NCBI RefSeq assembly: GCF_000420025.1
Contig: NZ_ATUD01000002.1
Coordinates: 310,001 to 374,000, forward strand
Direction of reading: 5' to 3'
Length of the DNA stretch: 64,000 bases
From: Patulibacter americanus DSM 16676
Lineage (GTDB): Bacteria; Actinomycetota; Thermoleophilia; Solirubrobacterales; Solirubrobacteraceae
Notes under the pieces: model-generated
What the model was told of the DNA's origin: nothing
What the model saw: the letters and a program-made list of their open reading frames with translations, nothing else
The model's database searches: none
Made by a program: the position numbers and the translations under genes
Shown: piece by piece, positions 16,457 to 26,400 of the stretch
Numbering within the stretch: the stretch's first letter is position 1
Layout of the letters: the number at the start of each line of letters is the position of its first letter

Positions 16457-18171
16457 GGCGTCTGTTCACCACCCTCGTGGCCAGCGCGGCCCTCGCGGTC
16501 GCCGCCGGTGGCGGCGTCGCCGGTGCGGCGGAGTGGGACGAGGTCAGGCTCCCCGCTCCCGCCGGCGGCACCCTGTCCGTGCCGGCCGGGTTCGTCGGCG
16601 ACCTCTCCTTCTGGGCGCCGAACCGCGGGCTCATGACGGTCGCGGGCAACAACAGCGTCCCCGCCGGGCTCTACAGCTGGGACGGCGAGTCGTGGCACCA
16701 GCTCTCGACCGTCTGCGGTGGCGGGCAGAACTCCCGCATCGCCTGGGCGGGACCGACGGAGTTCTGGACGATCACCGTCCCGAGCGCGGGCTCCGCCGCG
16801 AGCGGCACCGGCCTCTGCCACTTCAAGGATGGCGCCGTCGTCGGCTCGTACAGCTTCTACAACGTGCCCGCGTTCGGTCCGTCGGTGCCCGTGAACGCGG
16901 CGACCTGCCGCTCCGCGAACGACTGCTGGTTCGGAGGCGTCGGCTCGCTCGGCGCCGACGGCACCCAGCCGGGGGCGTTCCACCTGCACTGGGACGGCAC
17001 CGAGCTGCGCCCCGTCGTCAACGGCCAGGGCCGCGGCGTCTCCGACCTGATCACGCACGGCGGCGCCGTGCTCGAGAGCACCTTCGCCGGGATCGGCGCC
17101 GGCGTCGGCGCCCAGCCGCCGTTCCTCCGCAGCCCCGAGGACGTCCCCGCGCTGCTGCACCGCATCGACGGGTTCTCCTTCGTCAACGACCCCTTCGTCC
17201 CGACCCCGGTCGAGGGCGTGCCGGCCGACGGCACCGACCTGCGCTCCATGGACACGGACGGGAGGACGGCCTGGGCCGTCGGCGGCGGCGCGGGCTCCGG
17301 GCCCGCCGCGGCCAACGGGGTCGTCCAGCGCACGCCGGTCGCGGTGCGCAAGGACGGCGACGGCCCGTGGCAGGAGGTGCCGCTCTCCGGCACGCTGCCG
17401 ACGGACCGCTGGTTCGGGTCCGTCGCCGCCGTGCCGGGCGCCGGCGAGGCCTGGGCCACGCTCACCGACTCCGAGGTCGGCGGCGGGTTCATCTCGGGCG
17501 ACTCGTCCGCTCCGTCCGTCGCCCATATCGCCGCCGATGGCGCGGTACGCACCGTCGAGCTCGACCGCCGGACCGGCCCCGCCGCCCGGGGCGCCGCGAC
17601 GGCCGTCGCGTGCACGGCGAACGACTGCTGGGCCGCGACCGCGAAGGGCTATCTCTACCGCCGCTCGACCGGCGCGACCTCCGCCCGGGACACGGACCCC
17701 GCGTTCCAGGGCACGATCTCCATCCGGCCGAACGAAGCGGCGGCACAGGCCATCGCCGACGATCCGCCAGCGGACGACTCCCGCCTGCTCGCCCCGCCCG
17801 TCGAGCTGCCGACCGAGGCCGACGCGGAGGCCGCCATCGAGTGCGCGGCACCCCCGGCGCTCGTCACGCGGGTCAAGGCCACCACGGGCAAGCTGACGAA
17901 GCTGCAGCGCCGCCAGGCCAACGCGAAGGTCACGCTCATCATCCGGTTCCGTCTCGCCCGTCGCGCCCGGGTCGGGGTGACGTTCAAGCGCGGCAAGCGC
18001 ACGGTGGCCCGGGTCAAGCCGCGCGCGCTGAAGGCCGGCACGCGCAAGCTGACGGTGTCGGTGCGCCGCAAGAGCTTCCCGAAGAACATCAAGTTCTCGC
18101 TGAAGGAGCTGACGACGCCGGAGTGCACCGCCGGCTCGGGCGACGTCGCCGGCACGGGGCCCGCGTCGTGA
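16453..18171 (+). CDS. secreted protein, BNR/Ycf48-like repeats, basic C-terminus
   Basis: A 572-residue exported protein with signal peptide MRRLFTTLVASAALAVAAG...AGAA. The first ~430 residues contain WAPNRGLMTV, YSWDGESWHQL, AWAGPTEFWTI, CRSANDCWFGGVG and CTANDCWAATAKGYLYR, that is, Trp-rich strands like those of BNR/Ycf48-type propellers. Paired cysteines sit in the ANDCW motifs. The last ~110 residues form a Lys/Arg-rich beta domain (RARVGVTFKRGKRTVARVK) as in its neighbours, ending with a Cys-containing tail. Start overlaps the previous stop and stop overlaps the next GTG. The same propeller strand type opens the next gene, so the two may pack together. The exact family is not recognised. 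Confidence 0.75.
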   Translation: MRRLFTTLVASAALAVAAGGGVAGAAEWDEVRLPAPAGGTLSVPAGFVGDLSFWAPNRGLMTVAGNNSVPAGLYSWDGESWHQLSTVCGGGQNSRIAWAGPTEFWTITVPSAGSAASGTGLCHFKDGAVVGSYSFYNVPAFGPSVPVNAATCRSANDCWFGGVGSLGADGTQPGAFHLHWDGTELRPVVNGQGRGVSDLITHGGAVLESTFAGIGAGVGAQPPFLRSPEDVPALLHRIDGFSFVNDPFVPTPVEGVPADGTDLRSMDTDGRTAWAVGGGAGSGPAAANGVVQRTPVAVRKDGDGPWQEVPLSGTLPTDRWFGSVAAVPGAGEAWATLTDSEVGGGFISGDSSAPSVAHIAADGAVRTVELDRRTGPAARGAATAVACTANDCWAATAKGYLYRRSTGATSARDTDPAFQGTISIRPNEAAAQAIADDPPADDSRLLAPPVELPTEADAEAAIECAAPPALVTRVKATTGKLTKLQRRQANAKVTLIIRFRLARRARVGVTFKRGKRTVARVKPRALKAGTRKLTVSVRRKSFPKNIKFSLKELTTPECTAGSGDVAGTGPAS

Positions 18172-21100
18172 GCCCCCGCATCCGTCGCCGGCGCCGCCTG
18201 GGTGCGGCGCTCGTCGCGCTGCTCGCGGGTGCGCCCGCCGCGGCCCTCCTCCTCGACGCTCCGGACGCCGTCCGGGCGCAGTCCGCGTCAGGCCCCGTCG
18301 GCATCGAGTCGCAGATCGGCCCGGCCTCCCACGCCACGCTGCTCGGCGGCGCCGCGCAGGGCGGCGCCCCGAACGAGGCCTGGGGCTTCACGGACGCCGA
18401 CGCCACGGTCCCGCAGCCCAAGACCGTCGACGGCGCCGAGCTCCCCGAGACCCCGACGGGAATCGTCCGCTACCGCCCCGACGAGGGCTGGCGCACCGTC
18501 CAGTCCCCGCAGGACGAGCAGGGCGCCCCGTACCCGGGCGACCTCACCGACGGGCGCGTCACCGCCCGCGGCGGGCTCGTGCTCGCCGGCAACGACCGGC
18601 GCCGGCCGGAGGGCCAGCGCGCCGTCCTGCTCGCCCGCGACGCGGTCGGCCCCACGCGGGTGCTGTCGCGCCCCGGCACCGACGTCCTGCGCCCGGGCTC
18701 CGGCAGCACCCCCGACGAGAGCCTCTCGCCGACGGTCTTCGCCGGCCGCGCCCTCGCCGACGGCCGCACCGAGGTCTTCGCGGGCATCGCCGGGCGGCCC
18801 CTCGAGGACGGCATCGCCCGGTGGGACGGCAACGCGTGGTCCCGCGAGCAGCTCTGCGTCGCCGACGACGCCGCCAACACCACGCCCGCGGGCTGCGACG
18901 ACGCGGACACGCTCGACGACTCGCGCTCCGGCCTGACCCTCGTCTCGGCCGCCGCGAGCGAGGGCGGGAGCGCGTGGCTGCTCGCCCGCGCCCACGCCGA
19001 CGCGGGGCGCGGCCTGGTGCTGTTCGAGCGCACGGGGGAGGGCCCCGACGTACGCTGGCGCCTGCGTGATCTCGGCGCCCCCCGGTTCGCCGCGGACGCC
19101 ACGCCGGCCGACGGCATCACCGAGGTGGCCGGACTCCCGGGCGGCCGTGCGCTGACCTCCACCGCCGGCGGCGTGTGGATCGACGCGACGTTCCGCCAGA
19201 ACGGCACGGTCCGCAGCGTCATCCTGCACCGCACAGCCTCGGGCACCCGCACCTGGTGCGACGGCGGCCTGTGCGACGACACTCTCGGGTTCGACGTGAG
19301 CCGGAGCACCCGCTCCCAGGCGTTCGCGGGCCCCGGCGACGGCACGCGCGTCATCGGCCTCGGCGCGCGCTACGCGACCTTCGACGGCCGGGGCTGGTCC
19401 GTCTCCGCCTCGTTCGGTGCGGGCAACGGCGGGATCGCCTTCTCGAGCCTGACCGAGGGCTGGATCGGCGACGTCCACATCACGACGTCGCGCCCCGCCT
19501 CGCCGCTCGCGGCGTGGTCCGTGCCCGTCCGCCGGCCCCTGACCGCGGTGGCCTCGGCCCCCGGCACGCCCGGCGACATCGGCACTCCGGCGCTCGCCGT
19601 CGGGCTCGCGGGCAACGTCCTGCGCTACACCCCTGGCCAGGGCTGGGACAGCGAGGTCCGGCTCGAGCCCGGTGGCGTCGCCCGCGACAACCTGCGCGGC
19701 GTCGCCTGGCCGACGGCCGACACGGCCTACGCGGTCGGCGACGAAGGCACGATGTGGCGTTGGCGCCGCGTGACCGGCCTGTGGGAGTCCGATCCCGCCG
19801 CGCCGTACGACTTCGTCGGCCACCTCACGGGCATCGCGTTCCAGCCCGGCGATCCCGAGCGCGGGTTCGCCGTCGGCCGCGACGGCGTCCTCCTGCGGTA
19901 CGGCAAGAGCTGGGAGCCGATGGAGCTGCCCGCCGACGCCGCGACGGCCGGCCCGGGTGGCGGGAAGGCCGACCTCTACGGCGTGGCCTTCGCCGGAAGT
20001 CAGGCCCTGGCCGCGGCCGGCTCCTCCGGCGTGCTCGTCGAGGACGGGTCCGGCTGGAAGACCGACGAGGGCGTCGCCGCGCTGATGAAGCGCTCGGGCG
20101 GGCGGGTCCTCGCCGTCGCGGGGCTCCCCGACGGTGGCGCCGTCGCCGTCGGGACCACCGGCGACGACAAGGGCCTCGTGATGGAGCGCGACCGGGCCGG
20201 CGGCCCGTGGCGCTTCAGCGACCAGCCGCTCACCGGCTCGGCGATCGCCGTGGCGGCGTTCCGCGAGGGCGAGCGCGTGCGCGCCCTGGTCTCGGTGAGC
20301 AACCAGATCTGGCCGACCACCAGGGACACGACGATCCCGGCGGCCGACCCGGCGCTGCCGTCGCCCCGCCGCGACGCGTTCAGCCTGCCCGCCGAGGGCT
20401 ACCTGCTGCGCGAGACCGCGGCCGGCTGGCGCGACGAGGAGCGCACGAAGCTCAGCTCGCCGACGTCGGAGCAGGCTCGCAAGTCCGACCCGAACCTGGC
20501 GATCGTGGCGGACGCCACCGGCCGTGGCTGGGCCGTGGGCGGCTGGAACGGTGCCCCCGACCTGACCGGCCACGGCAACGCGCGGCTGGACGAGGAGGTC
20601 GTCGAGGCCCAGACCGCGTCCGTGAGCCGCTACGACCCGGCGGGACCGCAGGGCTCCTCGAACGTCGCCCTGGCGGCGCCGGCGATGCCCGCCGGGCGCG
20701 CCCGACTGCTCGTCGGCGGGCACGCGGCCTGCGCGAGCGCCTGCGCCGACCTGGCCCCGATCGACACCGCTCCGGACCGGACGCTGTCGCGCGCGGCCCA
20801 GCTCGCCAACCAGCTCGGCGCCGAGGCCCGTGGCCCGCGAGCCTTCGTCTACACGGGCGGCCGCGTGGCCCCCGGCGCGGCGAGCGCAGCCGAGCACGGG
20901 CGCTATGGCGCGCTGCTGGCCGGCAACGCGTTGCCGACGTTCCCCGCCGTCGCCCCCGGCGACCTGTCGGGCGGCGGCTCCGCGTCCTTCGAGGCGGCCC
21001 TCGCCGGCGCGGCCGCGCCCTTCGGGCAGAGCCCGGCCGCCGGCGGCACCACGCCGGTCACCATCGGCGAGGCGCCGGCCCCCGGCCGGGCGCGCACCCA

Positions 21101-22676
21101 CTACGCGGTCGACGTCACCACGGGTGACGGGCCGGTCCGCCTGGTGGTCATCGACAACGCCGGCGGGTCGCTCGCCGCTCGCAACGCCGCGGGCAACCCC
21201 GCCCAGGACCAGGCCGCGTGGCTGACGGCCGTGCTCGCGGACGCGAAGACCCGCGGGATCGCGGTCGTCGTGTCCGGTAGCCGCAGCCTGGACAGCAGCG
21301 ACACCGGCGCCGCGAGCGACGCGGGTCGCGTGGCCGCCCTGCTGCGCGACGGCGGGGCCTCGGCCTACGTCTACGACGGCGACGGGTCCCAGCGCCGCAG
21401 CGCGATCCCGTTCGGCTCCGGGTCGACCATCCCGACCTTCTCGAGCGGCACCCTGGGGTACCGCCCGCTCGCCGACCCCGAGGGCCGCGGCGTGCCGGGG
21501 CTCCTGCTCCTCGAGCTCGACCTCGCGGCCCGCAACGCCACGACGAACCGCGCGCCGGCCGCCGTGCGCCTGATCCCCGTCCTCGACGACCTGGCGATCG
21601 ACGCGGTCGACGGCCGCGTCCTCAACCGCAGTCAGCCCGCGCTGTTCGAGGGTCTCGGGCGCCGCCCGCGCTCCGGCAGCCGGTGGACGGCGGAGGGCGC
21701 GGGCGACGGTGACGGCGCTGACGCCTACGTCAGCCTGCCCAGCCCGATCTGCGCCCCCGTCACGCGCGCCGCCTGTGCCGCCACCCGGATCGACCCCGAG
21801 GTGACGTTCACCTCGAGCGACCCGGACATCGCGAACTTCGTGCGCGTCGACCCGTCGTCGACGAACCCGCGCAAGCCGTTCGTCGACCCGGCGACGGATA
21901 AGCCGGTGGCCGACCCCACGTCCGGGCTCGTCTGCCCGTTCAACGCCGGCACCACGACGATCTCGATCTCGTCCGGCGGGTTGACGTACAAGACGACGCT
22001 CACGGTCCGCGACGGCAGCGTGCTGCGCCCCTGCGGCACGGTGCCGCTGAACCCCTCGCGGTTCACGCAGCCGTCGGCGAGCGCCGGGGCACCCGCCGCG
22101 CCGCCGCCGCCCGGCTCGGCGCCGCCGAACGGCAGTCCGGCCGTCGACGTGCCGATCCCGGCCGCCGTCGTGCCGCCGCCGCCGGTGCTGCCCGCCCCGG
22201 CGCCGCCCGTCACCCCGGCGGCCGTCACGCCGCCGCCGACGCCGCGACCCGCGCCGACCCCGGCGCGGCCGCTGCCCCTGCCCGGCCCGGCGTTCATCGC
22301 TCCGCTCGTCCCCGGGGCGCTGGCGGTACCGCCTCCACCTGCGGCTGCGTCGCCCGCACCGCCGCCCGGCACGAGCGGGGCGAGCATCAACGTGCCCGTC
22401 TCGCAGCCCGTCACGCAGGCCGAGCGCCAGCGCGACGAGGAGGTCGCGGAGGAGTCGTCCAAGGCCTACGCCCGCTACGACGCCGTCGCCTCGCAGGACG
22501 GCGGTCACGGCACCGGCCAGGCCGCCGCCGTGATCGGACTCGTCCTGATCGCCGCCATCGGCGGCGGCACCGCGGTCGGCACCCGTCGCCGCCGCCAGTA
22601 CCCCTACGACTACGCCCGGGCGACCACCCGGGACCACGACTCCCGGGTCACCGCCCGGCACCGGAGGCCCCGATGA
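18168..22676 (+). CDS. giant membrane-anchored surface protein: BNR propeller, degenerate metallophosphatase-like and Big-like domains
   Basis: A 1502-residue protein starting at GTG 18168, which overlaps the previous stop. Order: signal peptide (1-~40, RIRRRRRL then hydrophobic core); a BNR/Ycf48-like propeller to ~830 (GWRTVQSP, AVGDEGTMWRW, AVGRDGVLLRYG); a domain at ~840-1165 laid out like a calcineurin-type metallophosphatase (VYTGGRV, QAAWLTAVLADAKTRGIAVVVSGSRSL), in which the usual GH-x-P histidine is replaced by Ser; a Big-like Ig domain (~1210-1280, FTSSDPDIANFV, TTTISISSGG); a Pro-rich spacer (~1303-1408); one TM helix (~1453-1474) and a basic cytoplasmic tail RRRRQYPYDY. It is anchored at its C-terminus with the long domains outside. 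The phosphatase likeness comes from pattern only; activity is doubtful. Confidence 0.75.
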   Translation: MSPRIRRRRRLGAALVALLAGAPAAALLLDAPDAVRAQSASGPVGIESQIGPASHATLLGGAAQGGAPNEAWGFTDADATVPQPKTVDGAELPETPTGIVRYRPDEGWRTVQSPQDEQGAPYPGDLTDGRVTARGGLVLAGNDRRRPEGQRAVLLARDAVGPTRVLSRPGTDVLRPGSGSTPDESLSPTVFAGRALADGRTEVFAGIAGRPLEDGIARWDGNAWSREQLCVADDAANTTPAGCDDADTLDDSRSGLTLVSAAASEGGSAWLLARAHADAGRGLVLFERTGEGPDVRWRLRDLGAPRFAADATPADGITEVAGLPGGRALTSTAGGVWIDATFRQNGTVRSVILHRTASGTRTWCDGGLCDDTLGFDVSRSTRSQAFAGPGDGTRVIGLGARYATFDGRGWSVSASFGAGNGGIAFSSLTEGWIGDVHITTSRPASPLAAWSVPVRRPLTAVASAPGTPGDIGTPALAVGLAGNVLRYTPGQGWDSEVRLEPGGVARDNLRGVAWPTADTAYAVGDEGTMWRWRRVTGLWESDPAAPYDFVGHLTGIAFQPGDPERGFAVGRDGVLLRYGKSWEPMELPADAATAGPGGGKADLYGVAFAGSQALAAAGSSGVLVEDGSGWKTDEGVAALMKRSGGRVLAVAGLPDGGAVAVGTTGDDKGLVMERDRAGGPWRFSDQPLTGSAIAVAAFREGERVRALVSVSNQIWPTTRDTTIPAADPALPSPRRDAFSLPAEGYLLRETAAGWRDEERTKLSSPTSEQARKSDPNLAIVADATGRGWAVGGWNGAPDLTGHGNARLDEEVVEAQTASVSRYDPAGPQGSSNVALAAPAMPAGRARLLVGGHAACASACADLAPIDTAPDRTLSRAAQLANQLGAEARGPRAFVYTGGRVAPGAASAAEHGRYGALLAGNALPTFPAVAPGDLSGGGSASFEAALAGAAAPFGQSPAAGGTTPVTIGEAPAPGRARTHYAVDVTTGDGPVRLVVIDNAGGSLAARNAAGNPAQDQAAWLTAVLADAKTRGIAVVVSGSRSLDSSDTGAASDAGRVAALLRDGGASAYVYDGDGSQRRSAIPFGSGSTIPTFSSGTLGYRPLADPEGRGVPGLLLLELDLAARNATTNRAPAAVRLIPVLDDLAIDAVDGRVLNRSQPALFEGLGRRPRSGSRWTAEGAGDGDGADAYVSLPSPICAPVTRAACAATRIDPEVTFTSSDPDIANFVRVDPSSTNPRKPFVDPATDKPVADPTSGLVCPFNAGTTTISISSGGLTYKTTLTVRDGSVLRPCGTVPLNPSRFTQPSASAGAPAAPPPPGSAPPNGSPAVDVPIPAAVVPPPPVLPAPAPPVTPAAVTPPPTPRPAPTPARPLPLPGPAFIAPLVPGALAVPPPPAAASPAPPPGTSGASINVPVSQPVTQAERQRDEEVAEESSKAYARYDAVASQDGGHGTGQAAAVIGLVLIAAIGGGTAVGTRRRRQYPYDYARATTRDHDSRVTARHRRPR

Positions 22677-23470
22677 GGACCCGCCAGCTCCCCTCCCCGA
22701 CGATCATCGCCGCGGCCGCGTTGGTGGTGTCCCTGCTCGCGCTGCTGTTCGCGATGTCCGGCGTGGGCGCCGCCAAGCCGGCGCCGAAGCCGAAGTACCC
22801 GCAGACCGCGAGCACCAGCCCGCAGAAGTACGGGATCCTGCGGCTCGGCAAGAACAAGAAGTTCCCGGCCAAGGCGATCCCGACGGTCAACAAGGCCCGC
22901 ACCGCGGTGCGGCTCGGTGACCTGACCGCGACGCAGATCACGACGGTCTGCCCGGCCGACACGGTCGACCTGGGCTCGTGGTGCATCCTCAGCTCGGTCC
23001 AGGCCGTGCCGACGGAGGACAACGGGAAGAACGACTACTTCTACGCCACCCAGAAGTGCGTGGAGCTCGGCGGCTGGCTGCCGTCGGCCGAGGAGCTGAT
23101 CGGCGCCGCCGACGAGGTCAAGCTCTCGAGCACGCTCGACGACAACTCGACGACCGCCTCCACGGACATCCTGCCCGAGGACGGCCTGGGCGACCGCCGC
23201 GAGATGAGCTCGACGCTCGTCACGACGACGGCCGGCTCGAGCGCCGCGGGCAGCGCGGGATCGACCGCGGGCGCCACGGGCGACCCGGGCTCCGGCGAGG
23301 CCGCGCCCATCCCGCAGCCGGCCGACCCGGCCCCGGACTCCCTGCAGTACGTGACGGTGTTCGACAACAAGAACGCCGGCGGGTTCGCCGGCTCCAAGCC
23401 CGTGTCGAGCCCGGAGCGGTTCCGTTGCGCGTTCGCGAAGAAGCAGGGCGAGAACGCCCCGGAGGACTGA
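22673..23470 (+). CDS. membrane-anchored FGE/C-type-lectin-like protein
   Basis: A 265-residue protein; ATG overlaps the previous stop. There is a TM helix at ~11-32, then KYGILRLGKNKKFPAKAIPT, then an extracytoplasmic domain with CPADTVDLGSWCIL, ATQKCVELGGWLPSAEELIGAA, REMSSTLVTTT, LQYVTVFDN and a terminal ERFRCAF. The C-x-LGG-x-LPSA-x-E and FRCA elements recall the FGE/C-type-lectin fold, though shorter than true FGE. It differs from its paralogue at 2633-3307 by a Ser/Gly/Pro-rich insert before the last strands. Presence of one copy in each propeller-encoding operon suggests it works as a partner of the propeller proteins. Enzymatic function cannot be claimed. Confidence 0.75.
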   Translation: MRTRQLPSPTIIAAAALVVSLLALLFAMSGVGAAKPAPKPKYPQTASTSPQKYGILRLGKNKKFPAKAIPTVNKARTAVRLGDLTATQITTVCPADTVDLGSWCILSSVQAVPTEDNGKNDYFYATQKCVELGGWLPSAEELIGAADEVKLSSTLDDNSTTASTDILPEDGLGDRREMSSTLVTTTAGSSAAGSAGSTAGATGDPGSGEAAPIPQPADPAPDSLQYVTVFDNKNAGGFAGSKPVSSPERFRCAFAKKQGENAPED

Positions 23471-23472
23471 TC

Positions 23473-26400
23473 GTGCGTCCGCAGATCCCCGTGCTGGCGG
23501 TCCTGGCCGTCCTCGCCATCCCGCCGTCCCTGGCCCTGGGCCAGGACGACACGCCCGCAGCGGTGCCCTCGTCGGCGACCACGACCGGGGCGACCGCGCC
23601 AGCGGCACCCGCCACGACGACGGACGCCGCGCCGGCCCCGACCCCCACGTCGGACGCCCCGGCCCCGCCGGCGGGCACCGCGCCCGCGCCGCCCGCGTCG
23701 ACCACGACGCAGCCGGCCGTTCCCGCCCCGACCCCCGGCCTGGGCGCGACGCCTCCGCCGGCGTTCGAGCCGGACCTCACCGACCCGGACGGCCCCAAGC
23801 TCTCCACGGCGCGGCCCGAGGGTCGCGAGACCGCGAAGGAACGCCGCGCCCGCGAGCGCCGCGAGGCCAAGGCCCGCAGGGCCCGCAAGGACGCCAAGGG
23901 CGAGAAGGGCGGGAAGGACGCGAAGGAGGAGGACGACGCGAAGAAGGACGACGCCCGCACCCCGGCCGACATCCTGGCCGCCCCCGCGACGGGCCTGTCC
24001 GCGCTCTCCGTCGCGCAGTTCCGGATCCCGCCGTTCCTGCTGCCGATCTACCAGGCCGCCGGTATGCAGTACGGCATCCGCTGGGAGATCCTCGCCGCGA
24101 TCAACGAGATCGAGACGGACTACGGTCGCAACCTCAACGTCTCGAGCGCCGGCGCCCAGGGCTGGATGCAGTTCATGCCGCCCACGTGGGCGAGCTACGG
24201 CGTCGACGCCAACGGCGACGGTGAGAAGGACCCGTACAACCCGGTCGACGCGATCTTCGCGGCCGCCCGCTACCTCAAGGCCGCGGGCGGCATGAGCGAC
24301 GTCCGCCGCGCGGTCTTCGCCTACAACCACGCCGACTGGTACGTGAACGACGTCCTGAAGCGCGCCCGCGCGATCGCCTCGCTGCCCGCCGACGTCGTCT
24401 CCTCCCTGACGGGCCTGACGCTCGCCCAGCTCCCGGTCTACGTGCCGGAGGACGAGGACGCGAAGGCCGACGCGCAGCGCGACGCCGCGAAGGACGAGGA
24501 CGACGCGACGGACGGCGGCTCCGCGAAGACGGACGCTGACGACCAGGCGGACGTCAAGCGGGACGACGCCAAGGCCGAAGACGACCGGGCCGAGACCCGC
24601 ACGGCGAAGGCCGATCGCGCGAAGGGCGACGACGCGAAGGCCGAGACCCGGACCGCAAAGGCCGACCGCACGAAGGCCGACGCCGTCGTCGTGCGCCGCG
24701 GCGGCTCCTCCACGTGGGCGCCGGTCTCGGCGCCGGAGGACGCGGCGGTCGTGGCCGTCCAGGACGGCACGATCACGCGCATCGGCGAGGGGGAGCGGCT
24801 GGGCCGCTTCGTCGAGATCCGCGACGCCTACGGCAACTCCTACACGTACTCCGGCCTCGGCACGCTGGCCGAGAAGCACCTCGTCCCGCGCAAGCGCGCC
24901 GAGAAGGACGAGAAGCACGACCACGACCACGAGGACGAGGCGCACGCGGGGGAGGAGCACGCGGAAGAGCCGCACGCCGACGCGCGCGAGGACGCCGCCG
25001 CCCCGGACGTGACCGCCGGCACCCCGGGCGCCGAGGACACGGCGCCCACCGCCGACCCCGTCCCGACCACCCCGGCGACGGCCGGCGAGCAGCCGCGCCG
25101 CCGCGCCGCCGGGAAGGCGGCCGACGCGGTCGCCGCCCCGGCTACGGCCGGCCGCGCGGCGGCGAGCGTCGGGCCGTCCCGTCCCCGCACCGCCGCCGAG
25201 AACGCGGGCGGCAACGCCGGTCGCGGCAGCGGCACCGCCGACGACCGCGGTCTGGGCGCCCCGGCGGCCCCGGCGGCCCCGGCCTTCCCGGCGCTGCCGT
25301 CGACGACGCCCGCCCCAGGCACCACGACGCCGGTCCCGGGCGCGACCACGCCTGCGCCGGCCGCACCGCTCCCGGGCGCCCCGGCTCCGGGCGCGGCCCC
25401 GGTCCCGGGCACGACTCCCGCGCCCGACGCCGCCCCGGCCCCCGGCGGGCCTACCCCGGGCACGACGGCCACCGAGGCCGTCCCGGCCCCGGGCGACCCG
25501 GTCGCTGCGGTTCCTCCGACGACGACGGACGGCGTGCCCGCCACGGGCGCCGGCGCCGTGCCGCCGACCGTGACCGACGCGCTCCCGCCGTTCCCGGCGC
25601 TGTCCCCGGGGCTCCCCGGGGGCCTCCCGACGGCCCCGCCCGCCGAGCCCACGACGCTCGCGCCGCCGACCGGGCTGCTGGGCGCCGCCACGCGCTTCTC
25701 GACCGTCCCGTTGTGGCAGATCCTCGCGCCGGAGATGCCGCCCGTCCCGGTCCCGGAGCCCGCCGCCCCGGCGTCGCCGTCGGAGCCCGAGGCCGAGCCG
25801 GAGGAGCGGGTCGACCGGATCAGCACGTACCTCGTGCGCGCCGGCGACCTGCGCCGCTCCGACGTCCGCCTGCGGACGCTGAAGGTCGGCAGCCGTGTCA
25901 TGGCGGGCACCGTCCTCGGGCGGATGGGTGGCGACGACATGCGGTTCGCGATCCGGCCGGCGGGGGAGGGTGCCCCGCGCATCGACCCGCGGCCGATCGT
26001 CGCGGGCTGGCGCCTGCTCGACGACGCGTCCGTCTTCGGGCACGACGACCGCAGCGAGCTCGTCGCCGAGCGGGCGGACGAGCCCGACGTCGGCCGCCTG
26101 CTGCTCCTGAGCAAGGAGCGCCTGCAGGCCCGGGTGCTCGCGGATCCGAAGCTGCAGATCTACGAGGCCGGCCGGGGTGACATCCGCGCCGGTCAGATCG
26201 ACCGCCGCGTGCTGGCGGCGATGGAGTTCCTGACCGCCAACGGCCTGCGGCTCACGATCACGTCGCTGAAGACGGGACACAGCATCCTGAGTGCCTCGGG
26301 CAACGTCTCCGCGCACTCCTACGGCGCGGCGATGGACATCGCGGCCGTCAACGGCGTCACGATCACGGCCGGCACGCAGGGCGCCGGGTCGATCACCGCC

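Noticed and set aside
18288..22661. Minus-strand ORF of 1457 residues
   Set aside because: Antisense of the 1502-residue surface protein; no domain or signal seen.
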